Positions 1-7,594 of a stretch of 8,554 nucleotides of DNA are shown in pieces. A program made the translations under genes and the position numbers. Under the pieces are notes generated by a model. It was given only the letters and a program-made list of their open reading frames with translations. It did no database searches and was not told the DNA's origin. The first letter of the stretch is position 1. The number at the start of each line of letters is the position of its first letter. Origin of the DNA: an uncultured Fidelibacterota bacterium (lineage in GTDB: Bacteria > Fidelibacterota > Marinisomatia > Marinisomatales > TCS55); assembly GCA_913041075.1 (NCBI GenBank), contig CAJWGZ010000045.1:1-8554 (forward strand), given 5' to 3'.

Positions 1-160
1 GTGGATGGGGTACGCCTAAAATATAGGAAGTGGCAATGAACTCACCGCAATCCCAGTAGGAAACAGTTGGCGCCATAGTCAAATAATATACAATGAATGA
101 AACAGCCAACACGAGTGCTGCAAAAGCTTGATTTAGACGAATATGCTCAGGCTGATTCAA
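1..160 (-). CDS. DUF2723 family membrane protein (GT-C type glycosyltransferase), N-terminal fragment, TTG start
   Basis: Reading the minus strand from 160 gives an open frame of 53 codons that runs off the window edge. It begins NQPEHIRLNQ, continues with a hydrophobic segment (about residues 12-30, AFAALVLAVSFIVYYLTMAP), then TVSYWDCGEFIATSY and LGVPHP. The T-V-S-[FY]-W-D-C-G-E-F-I-A-T block followed by a G-x-x-HP turn is the recognisable start of DUF2723 proteins, multi-pass inner-membrane proteins related to protein O-mannosyltransferase-like GT-C enzymes. D37 and E40 would sit in the first extracytoplasmic loop, where GT-C enzymes carry acidic catalytic residues (family knowledge). I chose TTG at 160-158 because an in-frame TAA lies only a few codons upstream, an AAGGA lies 9 bases upstream, and the next ATG (codon 29) would delete the first membrane helix. 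It overlaps the preceding DUF1844 stop as TTGA, suggesting coupled translation. The substrate is unknown, and most of the gene lies outside the window. Confidence 0.8.
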   Translation of the reverse strand, partial: MNQPEHIRLNQAFAALVLAVSFIVYYLTMAPTVSYWDCGEFIATSYILGVPHP

Positions 161-546
161 TCTTCTTTATCCTTTGTTTCATCTTCCGTTTTACCATCTG
201 TTTTATCTGTTTCAGGTTCTAAATCATTTTCATCCTTAGATTCTTCTTCAACGGATTCAGAATTGTCAGGTTCTTCAGGTTTATTATTTTCTTCTACAAA
301 ATTCATTTTCAATTCACGAATAACATGACCCAAATATTTGTCTTCCTCTTCAGACATATTGCCAGTCATACGCTTGAAAAGCATATCAAGCATATCAATT
401 TGGACTGAAGCCTGTTCCACATTTTTTTCCAGCTTGTCATTCATAGGGTTTTTTATCTTACCAAGATAAACCCAAGCGCTATGTACCAGCGAAGAGATGA
501 GTTGATCAAACAATTGTTGTTCGGTTAATTTACTTTCTAAAGTCAT
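157..546 (-). CDS. DUF1844 domain protein with acidic C-terminal tail
   Basis: This is a 129-residue cytoplasmic protein with no signal peptide or membrane span. Residues 12-84 match the DUF1844 pattern as I know it: LFDQLISSLVHSAWVYLGKI, then NP, a run ending in the IDMLDMLFKRMTGNMSEEED segment, and a final helix ending LKMNFV. The family is small, alpha-helical and of unknown function, found in many bacterial phyla. Residues 85-129 form a low-complexity tail with 22 Asp/Glu in 45 residues and no aromatic residue, so it is very probably disordered. The ATG at 546 is preceded only by a weak AGG 11 bases upstream, but no other start fits the domain. A 95-base gap separates it from the methyltransferase gene, the largest gap in the window; I could not identify a convincing promoter or terminator there. 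Its stop overlaps the TTG of the DUF2723 gene, so the two are likely co-translated. The function is not known. Confidence 0.87.
   Translation of the reverse strand: MTLESKLTEQQLFDQLISSLVHSAWVYLGKIKNPMNDKLEKNVEQASVQIDMLDMLFKRMTGNMSEEEDKYLGHVIRELKMNFVEENNKPEEPDNSESVEEESKDENDLEPETDKTDGKTEDETKDKED
170..174 (-). promoter_or_regulatory. Shine-Dalgarno AAGGA for the TTG-initiated DUF2723 gene
   Basis: On the minus strand AAGGA sits inside the last codons of the DUF1844 gene, 9 bases before TTG at 160. It supports TTG as the real start and translational coupling between the two genes. It is a short, purine-rich match within a purine-rich acidic-tail coding region, so chance occurrence is possible. 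Confidence 0.5.
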
Positions 547-641
547 AATGTTGCTTACCTAACGAAATAATTTAAATGATGTTTCGAACTAATAAAGTCA
601 GCGAATTTATAGTTATTGCCGCAAAAGATGAATGATTGATT
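547..641. other. Only sizeable intergenic gap (95 bases); no clear promoter or terminator
   Basis: The gap lies between the methyltransferase stop and the DUF1844 start. It is AT-rich. On the minus strand, CTATAAA and TTTATTAG can pair imperfectly (one bulged base) around a 9-base loop, but the stem is AU-rich and no T-tract follows, so it does not look like an intrinsic terminator. The triplet palindrome around TTCGAA is too short to interpret. No well-spaced -35/-10 pair is evident. It may hold a weak promoter for the DUF1844-DUF2723 pair, or the transcript may simply read through. Confidence 0.4.
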
Positions 642-1514
642 CTATTTCATTATATAGATCAATGAACTGCACTTCTCCCTGTTAAACATTGCTGACAACC
701 AAGAAATAAATCCATTTAATACACCTGAAATAAAAGATTTACCCATATGCTGGGCGCTTAATATAGATACATAAAAGGAATCAAAGTTCATTCTATGCAT
801 TGATTGTATCGAAAAGCCGCAGGAAGAAGCGATCTTTTCCATGGATTCTGTTGTAAAGTGGTACAGATGACGTGGCGTATCATAGGCAGCCCAACCAGAC
901 CCATATCTTTTTGCATCAGTTGAATTGTAATTAGGTAATGCCACAACTAATACGCCCTCTGGATTTAAGTGTGTCCGTATCTTATCGAGATAAACCCATG
1001 GCTCATGGATATGTTCTAGACTATGCCAACAGGTCACAACATCATATTTTTCATCAGAGCTCAACCAATCAAGTGGACTTTTTACATCTAGATTAAATGT
1101 ATTGCTGACTAATTTCCTGGCTTTCTCTGAAGCATCGACACCTTGCACAATCCAACCCGTTTTTTTCATTGCCTGTAAGAAATGACCTGCACCACATCCA
1201 ATATCAAGCAATTTCCCAGACCTATTACCTGAAGACTTTTCTATTAATTTCCTCTTTTTACCTAACATGTACGAGCGCACAAATTTATAAATGACCTCAA
1301 ATAATCCTTTTGTTTCGTCAGCGTGAGAAATGTAGTCTTCGGAATTATAGTAATTGCCTATTGTATCTACGCTGGGGAAGGGGCTGGTGATTCGCAGTGT
1401 ACAAGACAAGCATTCAACAATATCAAATGTTTCTCCACTAATCAAATAATCTTTAGATGAAAAAATTTTTACCAGTTCATTTTTACAAAGAGGACAATGA
1501 GTCTGTTTGTTCAT
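642..1514 (-). CDS. Class I SAM-dependent methyltransferase (Methyltransf_23-like) with N-terminal zinc-finger-like cysteines
   Basis: This 290-residue protein is predicted to transfer a methyl group from S-adenosylmethionine to an unidentified small-molecule or glycan-linked substrate. C7-x2-C10 and C35-x2-C38 form a CxxC...CxxC pair typical of a small zinc-binding N-terminal element in this family. The Rossmann core starts with motif I LLDIGCGAGHFL (102-113). The acidic residue after strand 2 is D127 in GVDAS, and the motif IV region is CWHSLEHIHEP (162-172). After motif IV comes PNYNS (194-198), then a W-x3-D-x-PRHLYHF block (208-220) that I associate with this subfamily, which often sits near polysaccharide genes. 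The C-terminus CSSLIYIMK looks like the normal family end, so the protein appears complete. The start ATG shares its A with the recG stop (TGATG), and no Shine-Dalgarno is visible, so translation probably depends on recG ribosomes. The methyl acceptor cannot be deduced; the neighbouring genes do not identify a pathway. Confidence 0.9.
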   Translation of the reverse strand: MNKQTHCPLCKNELVKIFSSKDYLISGETFDIVECLSCTLRITSPFPSVDTIGNYYNSEDYISHADETKGLFEVIYKFVRSYMLGKKRKLIEKSSGNRSGKLLDIGCGAGHFLQAMKKTGWIVQGVDASEKARKLVSNTFNLDVKSPLDWLSSDEKYDVVTCWHSLEHIHEPWVYLDKIRTHLNPEGVLVVALPNYNSTDAKRYGSGWAAYDTPRHLYHFTTESMEKIASSCGFSIQSMHRMNFDSFYVSILSAQHMGKSFISGVLNGFISWLSAMFNREKCSSLIYIMK

Positions 1515-3592
1515 CAGGTAATATTAACAGTATCTATATATTGAGCATATTCTTTCAATAATCTCTCTTTCATTAAAAAATGTTTTTCCAATAATGGATC
1601 CAATTTTACGATTTTCTTTGCAGCTTTACGTGCCCTTCTTATTATGGGTCCATCGTTAACCAAATCCGCGATTTTATACCTGAAAAACCCACTCTGTTCA
1701 GTGCTAAAGAACTTTCCAGGACCACGCATTTTCAAATCTTCATCAGCAATGATGAAACCATCATTGGTATTTTCCATAATAGTCAACCGACTGCGAGACA
1801 TAGGGGTAACATTTCTTTCCACTAAAATGCAATAACTCTTGGCACTACCTCGACCAACCCGCCCACGAAGTTGATGGAGCTGTGTCAATCCAAAACGTTC
1901 TGCATGTTCAACAAGCATTACAGATGCATTAGGAACGTCAATCCCAACCTCAATTACTGTAGTAGCAACCAAAATATTAATCTCATTTTTTGCAAAGCTC
2001 TCCATGATACCATCTTTATCAGCTTTTTTTATACGTCCGTGAATAAGTCCTACATTCAAACTATTAAATTGTTTTTCCAATTTTTCGAACCCCTCAGTAG
2101 CTGCGGCAAGATCAGATTTTTCAGTCTCTTTAACCAAAGGATACACAACCATACATTGCCGACCTGCGGCTATCTCATCAACAATAAACTTATATACCTT
2201 TACCATACGATTTTCATTAACAACTTTGGTAGTGACAGCCATGCGATTCTTTGGCATTTCATCAATGATAGATAAATCCATATCACCATGATAAGTAATC
2301 GCCATCGTTCTGGGGATAGGCGTAGCGGTCATGGCCAGTAAATGTGGATGCAATCCTTTTTCGAGTAGATCTCTGCGTTGAACTACACCAAAGCGGTGTT
2401 GTTCATCTACAACTATGAAGCCTAAGTTATTAAACTTAACATCTTTCTGGATCAATGCATGGGTTCCCACTACTACATTGATCATTCCATTTTCAATTGC
2501 TGATAATATTTGCTTTCTATCAGCGGTTTTTTGTTTACCAACTAATAAAGCGCAATTGATATGTACCTTATTTAATTGTTTCGTAAATGATTTATAATGC
2601 TGATGCGCTAATATTTCAGTGGGCGCCATTATTGCTACCTGAACACCATTGGTGACAGCAGTTACTGCAGAAATTACGGCAACGATTGTCTTTCCTGATC
2701 CAACATCGCCCTGAAGAAGACGGTTCATTGAATTATGCTTAGCCATATCATTCGTTATTTCCTGGATGACTCTTTTTTGTGCACCAGTTAATTCAAATCC
2801 TAATTCATCAATGATCATATTTACTTGTGGACCAGACTCCGTGAGAGATTTTGTACTGATTTTCTTAGAATATGATTTACGTAAAAACATCAATAATTGT
2901 AGAAAAAAATGCTCATCAAACTTGAGTCTTTGAATGGAAGCTTTTAAATCCCTGTTTGATTTAGGAAAATGAATGCCGTTGAGTGCTTTGCGCAACGAAA
3001 TCAATCCTTCTTCTTTTGTTATACTTTCATCTAAATGATCAGTTACAGATAAAATAAATGAATCAATACTGTTAATTATTCGCCTAAAACTACGGTGTTC
3101 CAATTTCGCTCTTTTAAGTTCAGCAGAAAGAGGATATAAAGCAATAATCGCTCCGGTATTTAAAGGATCAGCATCTGAGTCAAGTTTATCATAATCTGGG
3201 TGAACAATTTGTAAACCATTGTAAAACTCAATTTTTCCATGGACGGCTAAGCGGTCACCTTTTTTAATTGAATTCTTAATATATTTTACACCATTGAACC
3301 ATACTAAAGTGGTTAGTCCCGTTCCATCTGAAAGCACTGCCTGAAATAATTCCCCTTTGCGGGTTCTTCTTTCTCCACAAACTTCCACATTACCGATAAT
3401 AGTAACCTCATCATTTATTTGGATATCTTTTATTGATTTTACTGTTGAACGATCCAAATAGCGGCGCGGATAATAATGCAGCAGGTCATTTACAGTATGA
3501 ATAGAGGCGTTATTTAAAGCTTCTGCTCTTTTGGGGCCAACGCTTTTAATGTACTGTATAGGAGTATTTAAATCAGAATTATATTCTGACAC
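1514..3592 (-). CDS. recG: ATP-dependent DNA helicase RecG
   Basis: RecG is a monomeric superfamily 2 translocase that remodels stalled replication forks and Holliday junctions. The 692-residue length is normal. In order: a helix-hairpin-helix-like start (VGPKRAEAL, 18-26), the wedge/OB-fold domain (about 50-160), then the helicase core with Walker A GDVGSGKT (295-302), DEQH (396-399), TATPIPRT (422-429), LIHGR (516-520), VATTVIEVGIDVPNA (542-556) and the motif VI region QLHQLRGRVGRG (571-582). The C-terminal TRG segment is RGPGKFFSTEQSG (623-635). All catalytic motifs are intact, so the enzyme should be active. The start is GTG, not ATG: it lies two codons after the in-frame TGA of the upstream gene, and no ATG exists before codon 259. 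A GGAA lies 10 bases upstream, a modest ribosome site, so reinitiation after the DUF4139 stop is likely. It overlaps the methyltransferase start by one base. The TRG segment departs from the usual GTRQ (here STEQ). Confidence 0.98.
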   Translation of the reverse strand: MSEYNSDLNTPIQYIKSVGPKRAEALNNASIHTVNDLLHYYPRRYLDRSTVKSIKDIQINDEVTIIGNVEVCGERRTRKGELFQAVLSDGTGLTTLVWFNGVKYIKNSIKKGDRLAVHGKIEFYNGLQIVHPDYDKLDSDADPLNTGAIIALYPLSAELKRAKLEHRSFRRIINSIDSFILSVTDHLDESITKEEGLISLRKALNGIHFPKSNRDLKASIQRLKFDEHFFLQLLMFLRKSYSKKISTKSLTESGPQVNMIIDELGFELTGAQKRVIQEITNDMAKHNSMNRLLQGDVGSGKTIVAVISAVTAVTNGVQVAIMAPTEILAHQHYKSFTKQLNKVHINCALLVGKQKTADRKQILSAIENGMINVVVGTHALIQKDVKFNNLGFIVVDEQHRFGVVQRRDLLEKGLHPHLLAMTATPIPRTMAITYHGDMDLSIIDEMPKNRMAVTTKVVNENRMVKVYKFIVDEIAAGRQCMVVYPLVKETEKSDLAAATEGFEKLEKQFNSLNVGLIHGRIKKADKDGIMESFAKNEINILVATTVIEVGIDVPNASVMLVEHAERFGLTQLHQLRGRVGRGSAKSYCILVERNVTPMSRSRLTIMENTNDGFIIADEDLKMRGPGKFFSTEQSGFFRYKIADLVNDGPIIRRARKAAKKIVKLDPLLEKHFLMKERLLKEYAQYIDTVNIT

Positions 3593-3598
3593 AAAGAA

Positions 3599-4933
3599 TC
3601 AATTCCATTCCTTGCGATAGGTATAGGTTATCGTTTTTTCCTTACCAGCATTTAAGGAAAACGGGATATGAATGGTTGAAGCATCTCTTTTAATATAATT
3701 ATCAGACGCTTCTTTTATGACCCAATCACCTCTAATCTGTTCTTCTAACCTTACAGTTATTTTCTCATCTCTTTTATTCTTAATTAATATTTCAATAGAC
3801 GCTTCTTCACTTTTCCGCTGTCGCTCAAAATTCAAAACTTTGCGCTTGCCAATCACATCAAAGGATCGACCAGCTGTGATGGTTGCGGTTTCACCCTTTG
3901 GTGTCTGTTTAACTTGGTCTTCACCAGTAAATTCCAGACCACCTTCAGTGGATTGATATAATTCGATTCGGCCCTGTGGAAGGGGTATGTTAAGGTTATT
4001 ATCGATGGTATTTTTCACTTGGTATTCAATTTCCAATGGTTCTTCTTTCTGGCTCCGCTCGGCGTTCTTGAACACATAAGATTTTGAATAATCAATTAAT
4101 TTGGGCGCATAAAGAGGAACAGTGATATGCTCATTTTTCCCGAAATCCATTCGATCAGGGATATCGTATATATAGTAGTCACCTAACCTGGATTCATCTG
4201 CTAACTGCATACTAGGTTCAGCTGTCATAGCAGCTGAAGAAAATTTTCTATTTCCTCTAAACTGTGGCTTTATTTGTTTACCAACTGATCCTTCAACAAG
4301 TTTGAGTTTTAAACCATTAAAATTTATACTACTGTTATTAGATATATATGCTTCTGTAATCAACGTAGCAGGACCATAATCCGACACCACCATCCGGTAC
4401 ACTGCATCCCAGTCGAAACCTCTAGACATATAAACTAGATCTCCAGTTACATGATAATCATTTGAACTGATTTTCCACCGTAGTGAGGGTCGAAATTTTG
4501 GATTCTCTACAACTTTGCGCAACGTCACCTTCTTTACCTGTTCTTTTTTTAAAAAAATCACATCACGACGAGTCTGAATGGTGTAGCCGTCTGGGGAAAT
4601 GGCAATTAACGTACCATATTCATCTTCATCATCAATGGTCGTGATAGTCGCATAATCACCCAGTGATTCTTTAATTAAGATACTTTCCGAGAATAAGTTG
4701 CCGTCCAATTTCTGATTAATGACTTGCCCACTTTGAAGATTAAGGTAAGGACTACTTTCCTTAATCCCTTCAGGTAACACAGAATATTCTACTTCTTCTG
4801 GGGTGTTCCTGATAGACCAATCAACAGGCTGTTTAACTAATGCATAACCATTTTTATATATTGTCATGGTCGCATTTTCAGACTGCCCAAAGGCGAGTGA
4901 AATAATTAATATTGAAAGCAGAGAAATTTTCAT
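3599..4933 (-). CDS. Exported DUF4139 domain protein
   Basis: This 444-residue protein begins with a signal peptide: MK, a hydrophobic run (ISLLSILIISLAF), and a likely signal peptidase I site near AFG-Q (residues 14-17). There is no lipobox cysteine, so it is probably periplasmic or otherwise exported. The mature protein starts with a TIYKNGYALVK strand (24-34) resembling the VYNxGxALV opening of DUF4139 proteins. The domain core is recognisable: YMSRGFDWDAVYRMVVSD (168-185), then ISNNSSINFNGLKLKLVEGSV (197-217). Later AGRSFDVIGKRK (354-365) and a final beta strand TITYTYRKEWN (434-444) also fit. The family is beta-rich and of unknown biochemical function; I see no catalytic motif. The ATG overlaps the valS stop by four bases (ATGA), and no Shine-Dalgarno is visible, so translation is probably coupled to valS. 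Its position between valS and recG suggests shared transcription, not a shared pathway. Confidence 0.85.
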   Translation of the reverse strand: MKISLLSILIISLAFGQSENATMTIYKNGYALVKQPVDWSIRNTPEEVEYSVLPEGIKESSPYLNLQSGQVINQKLDGNLFSESILIKESLGDYATITTIDDEDEYGTLIAISPDGYTIQTRRDVIFLKKEQVKKVTLRKVVENPKFRPSLRWKISSNDYHVTGDLVYMSRGFDWDAVYRMVVSDYGPATLITEAYISNNSSINFNGLKLKLVEGSVGKQIKPQFRGNRKFSSAAMTAEPSMQLADESRLGDYYIYDIPDRMDFGKNEHITVPLYAPKLIDYSKSYVFKNAERSQKEEPLEIEYQVKNTIDNNLNIPLPQGRIELYQSTEGGLEFTGEDQVKQTPKGETATITAGRSFDVIGKRKVLNFERQRKSEEASIEILIKNKRDEKITVRLEEQIRGDWVIKEASDNYIKRDASTIHIPFSLNAGKEKTITYTYRKEWN

Positions 4934-7563
4934 TGGATCATTTCAAGATTAGATAACATTTTATTCAATTCTTCAGACATTTCTGCCCTTTTTTCTTTTT
5001 CCCGTTTTACAACGTTCTCAGGAGCTCGATTCAGAAAATCTTTATTATTCAATTTCTGACTTAAAACTTCCAAATGAGATTCAATTTCATCAATACGTTT
5101 TTGCAGTCGATTCCGTTCCAAATCAAAATCAATAAGTTCTTCTAAAGGGATAAATATTTCCATTCCATCAACTACGGAAGTTGCCGAGTTCGGTGGCTTG
5201 TTACCGCCTTCAGATGATGTGATCTTCTCTATCCTTGCTAATGAACGAATGATTGTACTGTATGAATTTAAGATTGATTTTTGTTTTGGATTACAATGAA
5301 CAATCATATCCGCGTATTTACCAGGAGGAACGTTCATTTGCGCACGAATTGTTCTTACAGAGGATATCACTCCTTTTAATAATTCCATTTGCGGATTAAC
5401 TGTTTCATCAATCCAGTCTTCATCAACTATTGGCCAAGCAGAAATAATAGCATCAACATCATTTTTATTTTTGATCTGGGACCAGATCTCCTCTGTCACG
5501 AACGGAGCATATGGGTGTAGCAGTAAAATAATTTTACGCAAGACATGCACAGTTACTGCTCTTGCCGCATCAGCACTGGATTTATCACCATTACTAAAAT
5601 GTGTTTTTGCTATTTCAATATACCAATCACAATAATCACTCCACGTAAATTCATAAATTGCTTTCGCTGCTTCGTTAAATTGAAAACGGTTCAAATTTTT
5701 ATCTACACGTTTTATCGTTCGTTGCAAACGACTTAAGATCCAAAGTTCGGGTAGATTCAGATCTTTTTTTGATAAATCCAGTACAGGTATTTCATCACCC
5801 ACATTCATCAATACAAACCTAGAAGCATTCCATAATTTATTTATGAAGTTTCGGCCTACTTCAAGCCGCTTGGATGAGAACAATACATCCAATCCTTGTG
5901 GGGCCATAAGCATAGTGCCAAAACGTACAGCATCAGTGCCATACTTTTCAAATAGATCAAATGGATCCGGAGAATTCCCCAATGACTTACTAAATTTTTT
6001 ACCGTTTTCATCGCGGAGAATACTAGTGAAATACACATCTTTAAAAGGCACATTATCCATGAATTCGTACCCAGATATTATCATCCGTGCTACCCAAAAG
6101 AATATGATGTCTGGGCCTGTTACCAATGACGCGGTTGGATAGAAATAATCTAAGTCATGATCTTTTTCCGGCCATTGATGTACTGCAAAGGGCCACAGCC
6201 AAGATGAAGCCCAAGTATCCAAGACATCCTTATCCTGCGTCCAATTATTTTTGTCTTCAGGTCCATCTAATGAAACATGAATCTTTTTTGGATCTTCATT
6301 GTGATACCACACAGGTATTCGATGTCCCCACCATAATTGTCGACTGATACACCAATCCTTTATATTTTCCATCCAGTGATTATAGGTCTTTACCCAATGC
6401 GTGGGATGAAAGTTTATCAGGCCTTTATTTACAGCGTCCAATGCTGGTTTGGATAATTCTGTCATTTTCAAAAACCATTGATCAGACATATAATATTCTA
6501 TGGGAACACTGCCACGCTCTGAAAACCCAACCTTATGAATATATTCCTCTGTTTTCTCTAACAGTCCTGCAGCCTCAAAATCATTGACTACTGCTTTACG
6601 CGCATCCTCCCGACTCATGCCCCTGTATTTCCCCGGTACGTTAGAGTTTAAGGAAGCATCAGCATTCATAATATTGATAAACGCAAGATTATGGCGTTCG
6701 CCAATAGCGAAATCATTGGGGTCATGGGCCGGAGTGACTTTTACACAGCCGGTTCCAAATTCCGGATCCACAAATTCATCAGCAATAATTGGTATTTCCC
6801 TATCGACTAGTGGCAGTGATACTGATTCCCCAAGAAAATGTTTATAGCGCTTATCCTTTGGATGAATTGCTACAGCAGTATCACCTAACATTGTTTCTGG
6901 ACGTGTCGTAGCTACAACTAAAAATTCATCAGAACTTGTTATCGGATAGCGAAAATACCATAAGTTTCCATTGACCTCCTGGTGAGTTACTTCTTCATCG
7001 CTTATAGCTGATTTCGAAACAGGGCACCAATTGACAAGTCTATGCCCTTTGTAGATAAGCCCTTTTTCATAGAGTTTAACAAAAGCTTCTAATACAGCAC
7101 GGGTATAACCATCATCCATGGTAAACCTCTCCCGTTCCCAATCACAAGAACAACCGAGTTTTTTCAATTGCTGTATAATCATGTCGCCATATTTTTCTTT
7201 CCATTGCCAGGCATGGTCTACAAACTCTTTCCGCGACAGAGAATCTTTTTTTATTCCTTGATCCATTAACATGTCAACTACTTTTGTTTCCGTCGCAATC
7301 GAAGCATGATCAGTGCCAGGAATCCAGCAAGCTTGTTTTCCTTCCATTCTTGCTTTCCTAATAAGTATGTCCTGAATTGTATTATTTAATACATGCCCCA
7401 TTGTAAGCATGCCAGTAATGTTAGGCGGTGGTATTACTACTGTGTAAGGTCTTTTTTGGGGATCTGGTTCAACGTGGAAATAATTTTGGTCTAACCAGTG
7501 TTGATACCATTTATCTTCGACCCGATTTGGGTCATAAACTTTTTCTAACTGGGGTTGGGCCAT
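4930..7563 (-). CDS. valS: Valyl-tRNA synthetase
   Basis: ValS charges tRNA-Val with valine and hydrolyses mischarged Thr-tRNA in its editing site. The length, 877 residues, is normal for class I ValS. The N-terminal Rossmann fold has PPPNITGMLTMGH (45-57), where the HIGH-type tetrad reads TMGH; GTDHASIATE (83-92) follows. The CP1 editing domain shows TTRPETMLGDTAVAIHP (219-235) and GTGCVKVTPAHDPNDF (270-285). The core resumes with WCISRQLWWGHRIPVWY (404-420), VTGPDIIFFWVARM (481-494) and the KMSKS-type loop as KFSKSLGN (523-530). The anticodon-binding domain spans about 606-750, and a charged coiled-coil arm (about 812-875) binds the tRNA in this family. The ATG at 7563 lies 31 bases past the cNMP-gene stop with only a weak GGA 12 bases upstream. 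I see no leader, T-box or attenuator; control would come from the upstream promoter outside the window. Both signature motifs deviate from the textbook form. Confidence 0.98.
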   Translation of the reverse strand: MAQPQLEKVYDPNRVEDKWYQHWLDQNYFHVEPDPQKRPYTVVIPPPNITGMLTMGHVLNNTIQDILIRKARMEGKQACWIPGTDHASIATETKVVDMLMDQGIKKDSLSRKEFVDHAWQWKEKYGDMIIQQLKKLGCSCDWERERFTMDDGYTRAVLEAFVKLYEKGLIYKGHRLVNWCPVSKSAISDEEVTHQEVNGNLWYFRYPITSSDEFLVVATTRPETMLGDTAVAIHPKDKRYKHFLGESVSLPLVDREIPIIADEFVDPEFGTGCVKVTPAHDPNDFAIGERHNLAFINIMNADASLNSNVPGKYRGMSREDARKAVVNDFEAAGLLEKTEEYIHKVGFSERGSVPIEYYMSDQWFLKMTELSKPALDAVNKGLINFHPTHWVKTYNHWMENIKDWCISRQLWWGHRIPVWYHNEDPKKIHVSLDGPEDKNNWTQDKDVLDTWASSWLWPFAVHQWPEKDHDLDYFYPTASLVTGPDIIFFWVARMIISGYEFMDNVPFKDVYFTSILRDENGKKFSKSLGNSPDPFDLFEKYGTDAVRFGTMLMAPQGLDVLFSSKRLEVGRNFINKLWNASRFVLMNVGDEIPVLDLSKKDLNLPELWILSRLQRTIKRVDKNLNRFQFNEAAKAIYEFTWSDYCDWYIEIAKTHFSNGDKSSADAARAVTVHVLRKIILLLHPYAPFVTEEIWSQIKNKNDVDAIISAWPIVDEDWIDETVNPQMELLKGVISSVRTIRAQMNVPPGKYADMIVHCNPKQKSILNSYSTIIRSLARIEKITSSEGGNKPPNSATSVVDGMEIFIPLEELIDFDLERNRLQKRIDEIESHLEVLSQKLNNKDFLNRAPENVVKREKEKRAEMSEELNKMLSNLEMIQ

Positions 7564-7594
7564 TCGCCGTAATCATCCAGTGAATATTTTTTAA

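Noticed and set aside
143..328. Serine-rich 61-codon plus-strand open frame
   Set aside because: It is the antisense of the acidic tail of the DUF1844 gene; Glu/Asp codons read backwards give Ser/Phe/Leu runs.
590..620. Imperfect hairpin as a terminator between the methyltransferase and DUF1844 genes
   Set aside because: The stem is short, AU-rich and bulged, with no following T-tract, so an intrinsic terminator is not supported.
642..720. Possible C-terminal truncation of the methyltransferase
   Set aside because: The end CSSLIYIMK resembles the normal family terminus and the 290-residue length is ordinary, so it appears complete.
1871..2275. 134-codon plus-strand open frame
   Set aside because: It lies fully inside recG, antisense to conserved helicase motifs, and its translation has no domain character; a shadow frame.
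5843..6142. Plus-strand and alternate-frame minus open frames inside valS
   Set aside because: All are antisense or out of frame to conserved ValS sequence around the KFSKS loop and show no independent ribosome site or recognisable domain.
7564..7594. T-box or leader attenuator ahead of valS
   Set aside because: Only 31 bases separate valS from the upstream gene, with no stem-loop or T-box-like sequence.
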